64,000 bases of DNA from Nostoc sp. FACHB-110 (GCF_014697425.1 NZ_JACJRU010000027.1:44719-108718); one strand, 5' to 3'; shown: positions 43,211 through 53,074, numbered from the stretch's first letter. A program made the numbers and translations. Notes: generated from the letters alone by a model not told the origin.

Positions 43211-44176
43211 TCAGTATAATCTCATAATTTTCTTCAATTGAATAGAAAGTACATAAAAGGGACTAATGAAAGTTGCAATAAGTCTTGCTAATTCGCAACT
43301 GACAAGCATATCAGTTTTAATTTTTCTATAATTATAAAGATAATATAATATCAATTTATATCCATCGTTTATTAAATAAAGCAAAGAAAAAATAGGCCTT
43401 TGCCATTTTTTTAGTAACAACATTCTTAAGTGATAGCGACTTAAACCAATACCCCGTAGTAAAGAAATAAAGTAACTTTTTTCTAATCTCCAAGGTGGAA
43501 TAATATGCTCAATTACCATTGCTGGGTTATACCAAATTTCCCATCCAGCTTGATAAATATAGGATAAAGCTTCTGCATCTTCACCTGCTAAGAAAGAGTT
43601 TCCAACTCTCCCTACTAAAAAAAGACGATTAGGTACATATTCTTTCCATACTTGGCGACGTATTACTAGACCCGCTCCTGGAGGAAACCCCTTTTTTTGA
43701 GGCTCATATAAAATAGGTTGTGAACCTCTTTCGTTAATCGCAAGGTAAAAGAGAATTGGTCTAAGTTGTGCTGGTGGTTCGACTTCAAATCTTCCATGAA
43801 TTTGGCTAGAATATGCACCAGCTTTTTGATTTTTTTTTCCAAATTCATACGCTGAGATAACCCAATTATTGGCAGGTAAATTATCATCATCTAAAAAACC
43901 AACTAATTCACTTTTAGCTTCTTGAATGGCTTTGTTTCTAGCAAATGCTAATCCTTGTTCTGGCTCGAAGTAATAGTGCAATGTTAAATATTTAGGCCAA
44001 TTATGTTGATAATCTTTAATAAGTTGTGCTGTGCCATCTGTACTATTATTATCTACTATAATAATTTCCCAATTGATATTATTTAAACAAATTTGAGTTT
44101 GCAATCTTTCTAAAACTTGAGGCAAACGGTTTACACCATTGTAGGTTGGTATTGCTACAGTAAAGTCAATAGACAT
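43211..44176 (-). CDS. HpsE-like family 2 glycosyltransferase
   Basis: 321 residues. It is closely similar to HpsE at 29144-30097: MSIDFTVAIPTYNGVNRLPQ, INWEIIIVDNNSTDGT, ELVGFLDDDNLPANNWV, GAGLVIRRQVWKEYVPN, GEDAEALSYIYQAGWEIWYNP and LLRGIGLSRYHLRMLL. The hydrophobic C-terminal part is also shared. The two genes lie at either side of the hpsA-D/rpmB/htpG block, so the pair probably arose by duplication. It is first of the three upstream glycosyltransferases, 70 bases ahead of the next. It is probably involved in the same or a related exopolysaccharide. Confidence 0.88.
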   Translation of the reverse strand: MSIDFTVAIPTYNGVNRLPQVLERLQTQICLNNINWEIIIVDNNSTDGTAQLIKDYQHNWPKYLTLHYYFEPEQGLAFARNKAIQEAKSELVGFLDDDNLPANNWVISAYEFGKKNQKAGAYSSQIHGRFEVEPPAQLRPILFYLAINERGSQPILYEPQKKGFPPGAGLVIRRQVWKEYVPNRLFLVGRVGNSFLAGEDAEALSYIYQAGWEIWYNPAMVIEHIIPPWRLEKSYFISLLRGIGLSRYHLRMLLLKKWQRPIFSLLYLINDGYKLILYYLYNYRKIKTDMLVSCELARLIATFISPFYVLSIQLKKIMRLY

Positions 44177-44586
44177 AAAAACTCACTCAAAATTGATATC
44201 AAGCTTCCTAAGAGTTTTATTATTCCCAAGTTGTGGTAGAAACAATAGTTGTTAGATAAATTTAAATTTGTTTATATATCAACACTACTTAGTTAAGAAT
44301 AATTAGGATTTTCCAGAATATTGTTTAGTTAGCAATCTTACTAACTACAAAATTGGCGTTGGTTAATAAACAGTTTACAGCCTAAACTGAACTGGATTAA
44401 ATTCTCAGCTAGTGAAGCAGGCGTAAATATCCAAGTATTTTTAGTAACAGAAAGTAGGATCGGGAACAAACACTATCAGCAGTTCCCATTAGTTATCTAG
44501 AAATTGGGAAATTTTTGGAAAGGAAAAATTTAATTGTTAACTTTTCCTTTCCATAATCGTTTAAGAGACAAATGCTAACTAAAAAA
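44177..44586. other. Region between clpB and the HpsE-like gene
   Basis: 410 AT-rich bases with no gene. The left end should carry the promoter of the glycosyltransferase block. The right end has the clpB hairpin at 44517-44552. Confidence 0.45.
44517..44552 (-). terminator. clpB downstream hairpin
   Basis: GGAAAGGAAAA (44517-44527) and TTTTCCTTTCC (44542-44552) are perfect 11-base arms, 35 bases past the clpB stop. Confidence 0.6.
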
Positions 44587-47229
44587 CTAGGTTGTGATTT
44601 GGGTGACGGCTAATTTGGCTGGTTGTTTTTTGCTAAAAGTTAAGCCATTTTCATTTTTATCAATGAGAATGGTATCGCCAGCGATGAAAGTATTTTCTAG
44701 GATTTTAGTAGCGATGGGGTTTTCTACTTCTCGCCGAATGGCTCGTTTTAAGGGGCGAGCGCCATAAACTGGGTCATAGCCCATTTCCACTAAGTAATCA
44801 CAAGCTTCAGGGGTGATTTCAAAGTAAATTTTTTGTTCTTTCAGCAGGTTTTCAACCCGCTTGAGTTGAATACGGATAATATGTCCCATTTCGGAACGGC
44901 TGAGGGTATGGAAGAGAATTTTCTCATCAACACGGTTGAGAAATTCGGGGCGGAAGTGCGATCGCAGTGCATCTAACACCCGATTCCGCATCATATCATA
45001 TTTAGAATCATCACCAGACACATCTAAAATATGTTCGCTACCAATGTTACTGGTCATGACAATGACGGTGTTGCGAAAGTCTACTGTTCTGCCTTGAGAA
45101 TCCGTAATTCTACCGTCATCAAGTACTTGTAATAAAATATTAAACACATCGGGATGAGCTTTTTCGACTTCATCCAACAGTACTACTGAGTAGGGATGGC
45201 GGCGCACAGCCTCGGAAAGTTGACCGCCTTCTTCGTAACCTACATAACCTGGAGGCGCACCAACTAACCGCGCTACCGAGTGTTTTTCCATATACTCGGA
45301 CATATCTAAGCGTACCAAAGCGTCCTCAGAATCAAAGAGAAACTGTGCTAATGCACGGGCGAGTTCAGTTTTACCTACACCAGTCGGCCCCATGAACAAA
45401 AATGAACCAATGGGACGGTTGGGTTCTTTCATCCCGGCGCGAGCGAGGCGAATGGCCGCAGCTACGGCTTCCACGGCTTCATGTTGCCCAATGACGCGTT
45501 CATGCAAATGGCTTTCGAGTTGCAGTAATTTTTGCCGCTCTGATTCTAGGAGACGGTTGACGGGAATACCTGTCCACTTAGCGACGATTTCGGCGATGTC
45601 GGCTTCGGTGACTTGTTCGCGCAGTAAGGTAGAACCTTGGCTTTGCAGTTCTAAAAGCTTGGCTTCTTTGGCTTCGCGATCGCGCTGTACGCCCTCTAAT
45701 TTGCCATACTTCAATTGGGCAGCTTTATTTAAATCATACGCCCGTTCTGCCTGATCGATTTGGACGCGCAAGGCTTCTTCTTCTTTCTTTAAGCCGCTAA
45801 TAGCTTCTAATAACTGCTTTTCACCTTGCCATTGTTCGTTAAATTCTTGCTGTTTTAGCTTTAACGTGTCAATTTCTTGTTCAATGCGTTGCAAACGTTC
45901 TCGCGTTTGGGTAGGGACTTTTTCTTCTCCGGCTAGTGACAGCTTTTCCATTTCTAGCTGCATCAAGCGGCGGTCAATGGTTTCGAGTTCCGAAGGTTTG
46001 GAGGTAATCTCCATTTTTAACTGGGCGGCGGCTTCATCTACCAAGTCAATGGCTTTGTCGGGTAAAAAGCGGTCAGAAATGTATCGCGCGGATAAAGTAG
46101 CCGCCGCTACCAATGCCGAATCAGAAATTTTTACGTTGTGATGGACTTCGTAGCGTTCTTTTAAACCCCGGAGAATAGAAATGGTATTTTCTACATTGGG
46201 TTGGTCTACGAAAACTTGCTGAAAACGGCGTTCTAAAGCTGCGTCTTTTTCGATGTATTTGCGGTATTCATCTAAAGTGGTTGCGCCAATACACCGCAAT
46301 TCACCTCTAGCCAGCATGGGTTTGAGTAAATTCCCCGCATCCATCGCCCCTTGCTGGTTAGAACCAGTACCGACAACGGTGTGTAATTCATCGATAAATA
46401 GAACGATTTGCCCGTTAGACTCAGTAACTTCCTTGAGTACAGCTTTCAGGCGGTCTTCAAATTCACCACGGTATTTTGCCCCAGCGATTAAACTACCAAT
46501 ATCTAAAGAAATTAACTGACGGTTTTTGAGAGATTCGGGGACATCACCGTTAATGATACGTTGTGCTAAAGCTTCAGCGATCGCAGTTTTGCCTACACCA
46601 GGTTCACCAATTAACACTGGGTTATTTTTGCTACGGCGAGACAACACCTGAATCACCCGGCGAATTTCATCATCCCGACCAATAACTGGGTCGAGTTTTC
46701 CGGCTTTGGCTTGCTCTGTTAAATCTCTACCAAATTTTTGTAAGGCTTCATACCGAGATTCGGGATTTTGATCTGTCACTTTTTGGCTACCGCGTACAGC
46801 TTTAATCGCCGCCTCTAGAGTACCACTATCAGCATTAAAACCTTTGAGTATCCGCCGCCCGATGCGTTCATCTTCTGCAAAACCTAAAAGAATGTGTTCT
46901 ACAGAGATGTAAGTATCTTTCATTTTGACTCTAGCTTCTTCGGCACGGTCAAGTAGCGTGTCTAAGCTGCGGCCGAGATAAAGCTGGTCATTATTGCCGA
47001 CTTTTGGTTGGCGTTGGGTGTAAGCTTCTAGTTGCTGCTGTAAGCGGATGGGGTCGATTTCCGCCCTTGCTAAGATGCGGATAGCTAAACTTGTGGGTTC
47101 TTCTAACAGGGCAATAATTAAATGTTCAACGTCTAATTGTTGTTGTTTATAGGCACGCACTATATCCTGAGATTTAACAATTGCTTCCCAGGCTTTATCA
47201 GTAAATTTATTAGGATCTGTAGGCTGCAT
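44587..47229 (-). CDS. clpB: ATP-dependent disaggregase ClpB
   Basis: 880 residues, normal for ClpB. Two Clp N repeats (about 1-150) precede AAA+ module 1 (GEPGVGKTAIAE Walker A, FIDELHTVVG Walker B), a coiled-coil middle domain of about 110 residues (LEMEKLSLAGEEKVPTQTRE and on), which sets it apart from ClpC/ClpA, and AAA+ module 2 (GPTGVGKTELARAL, LLDEVEKAHPDVFN), ending in the GARPLKRAI segment. ClpB rescues aggregated proteins with DnaK. Nostocales often have two clpB genes. This one cannot be assigned to clpB1 or clpB2 with certainty; no CIRCE box is seen upstream. Confidence 0.96.
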   Translation of the reverse strand: MQPTDPNKFTDKAWEAIVKSQDIVRAYKQQQLDVEHLIIALLEEPTSLAIRILARAEIDPIRLQQQLEAYTQRQPKVGNNDQLYLGRSLDTLLDRAEEARVKMKDTYISVEHILLGFAEDERIGRRILKGFNADSGTLEAAIKAVRGSQKVTDQNPESRYEALQKFGRDLTEQAKAGKLDPVIGRDDEIRRVIQVLSRRSKNNPVLIGEPGVGKTAIAEALAQRIINGDVPESLKNRQLISLDIGSLIAGAKYRGEFEDRLKAVLKEVTESNGQIVLFIDELHTVVGTGSNQQGAMDAGNLLKPMLARGELRCIGATTLDEYRKYIEKDAALERRFQQVFVDQPNVENTISILRGLKERYEVHHNVKISDSALVAAATLSARYISDRFLPDKAIDLVDEAAAQLKMEITSKPSELETIDRRLMQLEMEKLSLAGEEKVPTQTRERLQRIEQEIDTLKLKQQEFNEQWQGEKQLLEAISGLKKEEEALRVQIDQAERAYDLNKAAQLKYGKLEGVQRDREAKEAKLLELQSQGSTLLREQVTEADIAEIVAKWTGIPVNRLLESERQKLLQLESHLHERVIGQHEAVEAVAAAIRLARAGMKEPNRPIGSFLFMGPTGVGKTELARALAQFLFDSEDALVRLDMSEYMEKHSVARLVGAPPGYVGYEEGGQLSEAVRRHPYSVVLLDEVEKAHPDVFNILLQVLDDGRITDSQGRTVDFRNTVIVMTSNIGSEHILDVSGDDSKYDMMRNRVLDALRSHFRPEFLNRVDEKILFHTLSRSEMGHIIRIQLKRVENLLKEQKIYFEITPEACDYLVEMGYDPVYGARPLKRAIRREVENPIATKILENTFIAGDTILIDKNENGLTFSKKQPAKLAVTQITT

Positions 47230-47571
47230 CTTTACGATTTTGAATTGCGGATTTTATTTAAAGAAGTTGGGTGTTGAGTCAAGGTGGAAAATTTAGACGT
47301 ACAAGATGCGATCGCGGCATCTCCTGATAGTAGCGTAGGATGAGAAGGGGCTAGGCTAAAACGTCAGCTAGAACTTGATACTTCACACTTTATACTTTCT
47401 CACCCCAGATTTAACAAAAAAGGATAGAAGGGTGTAAGGGTGTAGATGTATGGAAGTGTATGTATCCACCACCCTTTCACCCCTAAACCCAGTCTCTACA
47501 GACAATTTTTGTGCGTAAGTCCTGCTCAAGTGAAACGCTATTACACCCTTACCCTTTTATCCTAGTCAAAA
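47230..47571. other. gloA-clpB intergenic region
   Basis: 342 bases with heptamer-like repeats (GGGTGTA at about 47430-47450, CACCCTT/CACCCCT at about 47468-47485) and a single GGACTTACG-type end (TGCGTAAGTCCT, 47512-47523) whose partner end I could not find nearby. This suggests a decayed copy of the inverted-end element. No gene is seen. Confidence 0.55.
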
Positions 47572-48006
47572 TTAATGGGACAAGAGTTGGTTTTGTGATT
47601 CTGGTTTTTTGGTTGATCCTTGAGTACCTAATTGAATTAATTCAATTTTGTAGCCGTCAGGATCTTCGACAAAGGCAATGACTGTAGAACCGTGTTTCAT
47701 TGGCCCTGGTTCGCGGACTACTTTACCGCCACGATTTTTGATAGTTTCACAGGTAGCGTAAATATCATCTACCCCTAGGGCAATGTGACCGTAAGCGTTA
47801 CCTAATTCGTATTTTTCCACTCCCCAATTGTAGGTTAGCTCAATCACTGTATGGTCACTTTCATCGCCGTAGCCAATAAAAGCTAAGGTAAATTCTCCAC
47901 CTGGATAATCTTTTTGGCGTAACAGATGCATTCCCAAGACATCACAGTAGAATTTCAGTGACTCTTCGAGGTTGCCTACCCGTAGCATTGTATGTAGTAA
48001 GCGCAT
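47572..48006 (-). CDS. gloA: Lactoylglutathione lyase (glyoxalase I)
   Basis: 144 residues from ATG 48006 (MRLLHTMLRVGNLEES). A longer frame upstream has no family similarity. It converts the methylglyoxal-glutathione hemithioacetal to lactoylglutathione. The metal ligands of the Ni-type enzyme are present: His5, Glu56 in VIELTYN, His74 in YGHIALGVDD and Glu123 in YKIELIQ. The segments FYCDVLGMHLLRQKDYPGG and REPGPMKHGSTVIAFVEDPDGYK are diagnostic. It is transcribed alone. Confidence 0.95.
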   Translation of the reverse strand: MRLLHTMLRVGNLEESLKFYCDVLGMHLLRQKDYPGGEFTLAFIGYGDESDHTVIELTYNWGVEKYELGNAYGHIALGVDDIYATCETIKNRGGKVVREPGPMKHGSTVIAFVEDPDGYKIELIQLGTQGSTKKPESQNQLLSH

Positions 48007-48604
48007 AAAGACCTGTAAAATATTGATTTCTGCCAACATTTTACAGAAGTTACTCAATTAACCCACTGCCTAAAAGGCTGGAATTATATAAAGTTGAGGG
48101 AAAATAGGCAAAAGTAAAGCAGCCTTTGTGTTGCATTAGAGCGCGATCGCTAATTTACTAGCAAATGCCATCTTCTATGATGAGTTATTTTCGACTGCTG
48201 ATCTAGCCAGACATCAGCACTTTCTCGGACAAAAAATCTCAGTCAAGTCTCTACTGTTGACTTTGGCCTAATAAATAATTGAAAATCCAAAGTTTGTGCA
48301 TCCAACAGCGATTTACCAAATATCTGGAAATCTTCTTTAATCTCAGCCTCATGAGTTGCGGAACAGCCTATGCTAACGAATGGGTTGGGTTAATCCACTG
48401 GACTGTATGCGCTTAAAACCATGACTTACGCACCAAAGTTGTCTGTGAGATTGGATATAAGGGTGTAAAGGTATCAGGCGGGATTGTGAACATTCACCCC
48501 CTAGATACCCATCAAACTACATCCTTGCCCTCAACACTGGATTTTCCGGATCACTGCGTAAGTTCTAAAAACTAAGGAAGCACTTGAAGAAAGGACAAGC
48601 ACAA
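48007..48604. other. Divergent gloA/eno intergenic region
   Basis: About 600 bases with no gene. It contains one HIP1-like site near 48142 and the inverted-end element at 48423-48566 directly upstream of eno. Promoters for both genes are expected here. Confidence 0.5.
48423..48566. repeat. GGACTTACG-end inverted repeat element, copy 3
   Basis: The ends GACTTACGCA (48423-48432) and TGCGTAAGTTCT (48555-48566) are inverted repeats with one mismatch over 10 bases. The interior has heptamer-like GGGTGTAAAGG and CACCCCC tracts. It ends 38 bases before the eno start, so it lies in or next to the eno leader. Confidence 0.7.
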
Positions 48605-49882
48605 ATGAGTAATATTCTAGATACTGCTATTGAGGCGATTGTTGCCCGTGAGATTCTCGATTCGCGGGGTAGACCAACGGTAGAAGCCGAAGTGCATTTG
48701 GTAAACGGTGCTGTGGGACTGGCGCAGGTTCCTAGTGGAGCCTCTACAGGAACTTTTGAAGCCCATGAACTGCGGGACGATGATAAAAGCCGCTATGGCG
48801 GTAAAGGGGTTCTCAAAGCGGTACAGAACATCAAGGAAGTATTAGCACCAAAATTATTAAACTTGGATGCTCTCAACCAAGAACTCATCGACCGAACCAT
48901 GATTGAGGTCGATGGTTCCGCGAACAAATCGAACTTAGGCGCAAATGCAATTTTGGCTGTTTCCCTAGCAACGGCAAAAGCTGGAGCAGAATCTTTGGGT
49001 CTACCTTTGTATCGCTATTTAGGCGGCCCTTTGGCAAACTTGTTACCAGTACCGTTGATGAATGTCATTAACGGTGGCGCACACGCAGCCAATAATGTGG
49101 ATTTTCAAGAGTTTATGATTGTTCCGTTTGGGGCATCTTCTTTCCGGGAAGCATTACGTTGGGGTGCAGAAGTCTTTGCTACTCTCAGTAAAGTTTTGGA
49201 TGAAAAGGGTTTGCTGACTGGCGTGGGTGATGAAGGTGGTTTTGCTCCTAATTTGGAGTCTAATCAAGTAGCTTTAGAATTGTTGGTGGCTGCCATTGAA
49301 AAAGCCGGTTACAAGCCAGGGGAACAAGTAGCTTTGGCTTTAGATGTAGCAGCTAGTGAGTTTTACAAAGATGGGCAGTATGTTTATGATGGTAAACCTC
49401 ATTCTCCTGCTGAATTCATTGATTATTTAGGACAACTGGTGGCTCAGTATCCAATTATCTCGATTGAAGATGGCTTGCACGAAGAAGATTGGCAAAATTG
49501 GCAATTGCTCACCGAGAAATTAGGCTCACGGGTGCAATTGGTTGGGGATGACTTGTTTGTGACTAATCCTACCCGCTTGCGTAAAGGGATTTTGGAGAAA
49601 GCTGGTAATGCTGTTTTGATTAAACTCAATCAAATTGGTTCTCTGAGCGAAACCTTAGAAACTATTGATATGGCAACTCGGAACAGTTTCCGTTCAGTCA
49701 TTAGCCATCGTTCTGGTGAAACTGAAGACACGACAATTGCCGACTTAGCTGTAGCTACTCGGGCTGGTCAAATTAAAACAGGTTCTTTGTGTCGCAGTGA
49801 ACGGGTGGCTAAATACAACCGCTTGCTGAGAATTGAGGATGAATTAGGCGATCGCGCCATTTATGCTGGTACTTTCAAATAA
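48605..49882 (+). CDS. eno: Enolase
   Basis: 425 residues from ATG 48605 (MSNILDTAIEAIVAREILDSRGRPTVE); AAAGGA lies 8 bases upstream, so the longer TTG form is not needed. It interconverts 2-phosphoglycerate and phosphoenolpyruvate. SGASTGTFEAHELRD and the loop GGAHAANNVDFQEFMIVP are at the N-terminal side. The general acid Glu is in GDEGGFAPNL, metal ligands are in LALDVAASEFY, SIEDGLHEEDW and GDDLFVTN, and the catalytic Lys is in VLIKLNQIGS. SHRSGETEDTTIADLAVA closes the site. A complete, normal enzyme. Confidence 0.98.
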   Translation: MSNILDTAIEAIVAREILDSRGRPTVEAEVHLVNGAVGLAQVPSGASTGTFEAHELRDDDKSRYGGKGVLKAVQNIKEVLAPKLLNLDALNQELIDRTMIEVDGSANKSNLGANAILAVSLATAKAGAESLGLPLYRYLGGPLANLLPVPLMNVINGGAHAANNVDFQEFMIVPFGASSFREALRWGAEVFATLSKVLDEKGLLTGVGDEGGFAPNLESNQVALELLVAAIEKAGYKPGEQVALALDVAASEFYKDGQYVYDGKPHSPAEFIDYLGQLVAQYPIISIEDGLHEEDWQNWQLLTEKLGSRVQLVGDDLFVTNPTRLRKGILEKAGNAVLIKLNQIGSLSETLETIDMATRNSFRSVISHRSGETEDTTIADLAVATRAGQIKTGSLCRSERVAKYNRLLRIEDELGDRAIYAGTFK

Positions 49883-49889
49883 AGTATGA

Positions 49890-49928
49890 AGTGTGAAGTA
49901 TGAAGTTATCAATTTCATACTTCACACT
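49890..49928. terminator. Bidirectional eno/argC terminator
   Basis: Perfect 15-base arms AGTGTGAAGTATGAA (49890-49904) and TTCATACTTCACACT (49914-49928) with a 9-base spacer lie between convergent stop codons. The arm sequence resembles the one at 25141-25193, so this is a recurrent hairpin type. Confidence 0.8.
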
Positions 49929-49932
49929 GGCT

Positions 49933-50991
49933 TCAAGGATAAAATCCCAATTTGGGCAACCCCAAGGTTTCATCCCAACCCATCATCAAGTTCAAACATT
50001 GAATTGCTTGACCCGCCTGACCTTTAATCAGGTTATCAATTGCTGACATCACAATTACACGACCTGTACGCGAGTCAACTTCTACGCCGATAATGCAAAG
50101 ATTACTACCACAAGCCCACTTCGTTTGCGGGTATATCCCACTATCACAAACTTTCACCCAAGGAGAGTTGCGGTAAAAGGCATTATAAATCGTAATTAAA
50201 TCGTCTCTGGCTAAACCGGGATCGCGTAGTGTGGCATAGACTGTGGCTAAAATTCCCCGCACCATTGGGATCAAGTGGGGTGTGAATTGTACTGTGACCT
50301 CATGTCCGGCTAGTTCACTGCAAATTTGCTCAATTTCTGGGGTGTGGCGATGACGAACTACTCCGTATGCGGCCAAGGAATTATCTGCTTCTGCAAGTAA
50401 AAGGTTGACTTTGGCTTGCCTTCCGCCACCGGATGTGCCTGATTTAGCATCAATGATTGCGGTTTCCGGGACAATTAAGCCTTGCTTTAAGAGTGGCGAC
50501 AGTGCTAAGAGGCTAGCTGTGGGATAACAACCAGGACAACCAATTAGTTGCGCTTCTGAGATGCGATCGCGGTAAAGTTCTGGTAAGCCGTAAACTGCTG
50601 TCGCTGCAACGGCGCGATCTCTTCTGTCTTTGCCATACCAACTAACGTAAGTTGCTAAATCACTGAATCGATAATCTGCACTTAAATCTAGTACTTTGCA
50701 TCCTTTTTCTAATAATTGCGGTGCAATGTCGCAAGCCAGACCATTTGGGAGAGAAAGAAACACGACTTCACAGCGGTTAGCAATAATTTCTGGCTCTACC
50801 GCCTCAATTGGCAAGTTAACTATATGAGCTAAATGTGGGTAGAGATCCCCAAAAGATTTACCTGCACTGCTCTCACCGCCTAAATAAACTAGTTCCACCT
50901 CTGGATGTTCCAAAAGTAATCGAACTAGCTGCACTCCACCATAGCCTGACGCGCCAACAATCCCAACAGGTACGCGTCTCAAATTGCCCAT
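49933..50991 (-). CDS. argC: N-acetyl-gamma-glutamyl-phosphate reductase
   Basis: 352 residues, the third step of arginine synthesis. It carries a Rossmann N-terminus (VGIVGASGYGGVQLVRLL, 9-26), catalytic Cys155 in GCPGCYPTAS and the substrate loop SGTSGGGRQAK. The C-terminal HTPEIEQICS and PHLIPMVRGILATVYA segments are diagnostic for the type 1 (long) ArgC. It starts at ATG 50991. It is not clustered with other arg genes here. Confidence 0.97.
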   Translation of the reverse strand: MGNLRRVPVGIVGASGYGGVQLVRLLLEHPEVELVYLGGESSAGKSFGDLYPHLAHIVNLPIEAVEPEIIANRCEVVFLSLPNGLACDIAPQLLEKGCKVLDLSADYRFSDLATYVSWYGKDRRDRAVAATAVYGLPELYRDRISEAQLIGCPGCYPTASLLALSPLLKQGLIVPETAIIDAKSGTSGGGRQAKVNLLLAEADNSLAAYGVVRHRHTPEIEQICSELAGHEVTVQFTPHLIPMVRGILATVYATLRDPGLARDDLITIYNAFYRNSPWVKVCDSGIYPQTKWACGSNLCIIGVEVDSRTGRVIVMSAIDNLIKGQAGQAIQCLNLMMGWDETLGLPKLGFYP

Positions 50992-51278
50992 GATTCTGAA
51001 ATCCTTATCCGTTTTTGATTAATTTATGAGTCAATGGTCAATAGTCAAGAGTTAATGGTCATTGGTCATTGGTCATTTGTCCTTTGTTAATCTCCATGTC
51101 CCCTTGACTATCACTGCCGAACTGTGATCGCACTTTCGTATTAAACCCTAATTTTAAGGTCAGAAACCAGACCATGTTATCGAATCATTGCTAGTGTAAT
51201 TCTCTGCCATATAAACGAGTTACAATCAAAAAACAGAAATTGTTAAAAAAAATTTACTATCTTTAGCTGGAGTTCTTT

Positions 51279-53054
51279 GTGTCAACGCCTAAACCTACAC
51301 GGCAGTCTTATGACACTCCCATTGAGGGAGAAAACTCTCAGGGTGTAACTCCTCAACCAGGGAAAACTGTTGAAAGTTCTGCCTCCTCTAACCAAGCTTT
51401 TGCATTTGATTCTATTGATGCTGCTTTGGCAGACCTGAAAGCAGGTCGGGTCATTGTAGTCGTAGATGACGAAAACCGTGAAAACGAAGGTGATTTAATT
51501 TGTGCTGCCCAATTTGCCACACCTGACATGATTAATTTCATGGCGGTAGAAGCAAGGGGGTTGATTTGTTTGGCGATGACGGGCGATCGCTTAGACGAGC
51601 TAGATTTACCTTTGATGGTAACTAACATTACGGATACTAACCAAACTGCGTTTACAGTTAGTATTGATGCTGGCCCGCATCTCGGTGTTAGTACGGGTAT
51701 TTCTGCAGAAGACCGCGCCCGGACAATTCAAGTGGCTCTTAACCCCGCCACTAAACCTTTAGATTTACGTCGCCCTGGGCATATTTTCCCCATTCGTGCT
51801 AAAGCTGGCGGTGTCCTCAAACGGGCAGGTCATACTGAGGCGGCTGTCGATTTATCTCGCTTGGCTGGACTTTATCCGGCGGGGGTGATTTGTGAGATTC
51901 AAAATTCTGATGGTTCAATGGCAAGATTGCCCCAGCTGATTGAATATGCTCAACATCACAATCTCAAAATCATCAGCATTGCGGATTTAATCAGTTATCG
52001 GCTGCAACACGATCGCCTAATCATTCGGGAAAGTATTGCTGAGTTACCCACACAATTCGGTCATTTCAAAATTTACGCTTACCGTCACACCCTCGACAAT
52101 TGCGAACACGTAGCCATTGTCAAAGGCGACCCCACAACGTTCAAAGATGAACCAGTCATGGTGCGGATGCACTCAGAATGTTTGACTGGTGATGCTTTGG
52201 GTTCTTTGCGTTGTGACTGCCGAATGCAGTTGCAAGCTGCTTTAAAAATGATTGAAACTGCTGGTCAAGGTGTGGTTGTCTACCTCCGCCAAGAAGGCCG
52301 GGGGATTGGCTTAATTAATAAGCTCAAAGCCTATTCTTTACAAGATATGGGGCTGGATACAGTAGAAGCCAACGAGCGTTTAGGATTTCCCGCAGATTTG
52401 CGTGACTATGGTATGGGAGCGCAAATGTTGATGGATTTAGGTATCAAAAATATCCGCTTAATTACTAATAACCCCCGAAAAATTGCGGGTGTAAAAGGTT
52501 ATGGTTTGGAAGTAGTTGATCGTGTACCGTTATTGATTGAGTCCAACGATTACAATTCCTATTATTTGGCGACTAAAGCCAAAAAGTTAGGTCATATGCT
52601 ATTGCAGACCTATCTGGTAACTGTCGCCCTGCATTGGCAAGATGAACCGCAATCAATCACAAAACGTTATGAACGTTTGGAAAAACTCAGGCATTTAGCC
52701 AGAAGCAATGATTTATTGTTACAAGAAGAAGCTCGTCCTTTAGCGATCGCTTTATTTGATGAGCCGTCTTTAACAGTACACTTAGGTTTCGATCAACCTA
52801 AGGTCGCTAGCTGTGATTGGTTTAAACAAACCGGTCATCCTTATTTGCAAGCGGTCTTCCAAATTTTGGATAACCTGGCAACTTTGCCTTACATCCAAAA
52901 ACTAGAATTTCTGATTTCTTCTGGTTGCGATCCCTTAACTAATTTACAAGTTCAGCTGGATAGGCAGGTTTTCTCTTTAGAAACTGTACCTTCATCACTG
53001 AGCGATCGCTTAGAAAAACAACAAATTTACAGTTTTAGTCAAGAATCAGAATAA
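51279..53054 (+). CDS. ribBA: Bifunctional DHBP synthase/GTP cyclohydrolase II
   Basis: 591 residues from GTG 51279 with GGAG a few bases upstream. Riboflavin synthesis: the RibB half (about 45-250) makes the 4-carbon unit (VVVDDENRENEGDLICAA, GHTEAAVDLSRLAGL), and the RibA half (about 255-460) opens GTP (SECLTGDALGSLRCDCRMQL zinc cysteines, RQEGRGIGLINKLKAY, LITNNPRKI). An N-terminal Ser/Pro-rich extension of about 40 residues and a C-terminal extension of about 130 residues of unknown role are common in cyanobacterial RibBA. No FMN riboswitch is seen in the leader. Confidence 0.97.
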   Translation: MSTPKPTRQSYDTPIEGENSQGVTPQPGKTVESSASSNQAFAFDSIDAALADLKAGRVIVVVDDENRENEGDLICAAQFATPDMINFMAVEARGLICLAMTGDRLDELDLPLMVTNITDTNQTAFTVSIDAGPHLGVSTGISAEDRARTIQVALNPATKPLDLRRPGHIFPIRAKAGGVLKRAGHTEAAVDLSRLAGLYPAGVICEIQNSDGSMARLPQLIEYAQHHNLKIISIADLISYRLQHDRLIIRESIAELPTQFGHFKIYAYRHTLDNCEHVAIVKGDPTTFKDEPVMVRMHSECLTGDALGSLRCDCRMQLQAALKMIETAGQGVVVYLRQEGRGIGLINKLKAYSLQDMGLDTVEANERLGFPADLRDYGMGAQMLMDLGIKNIRLITNNPRKIAGVKGYGLEVVDRVPLLIESNDYNSYYLATKAKKLGHMLLQTYLVTVALHWQDEPQSITKRYERLEKLRHLARSNDLLLQEEARPLAIALFDEPSLTVHLGFDQPKVASCDWFKQTGHPYLQAVFQILDNLATLPYIQKLEFLISSGCDPLTNLQVQLDRQVFSLETVPSSLSDRLEKQQIYSFSQESE

Positions 53055-53074
53055 ATTTACTTTGAATTAGCATT

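Noticed and set aside
45392..45754. 120-codon frame antisense to clpB
   Set aside because: A shadow of the highly conserved ClpB reading frame; Ser/Arg-rich composition typical of antisense frames.
50992..51278. FMN riboswitch before ribBA
   Set aside because: No AGGGTGAAATTCCC-type or GGCGGT core elements are seen in the leader.
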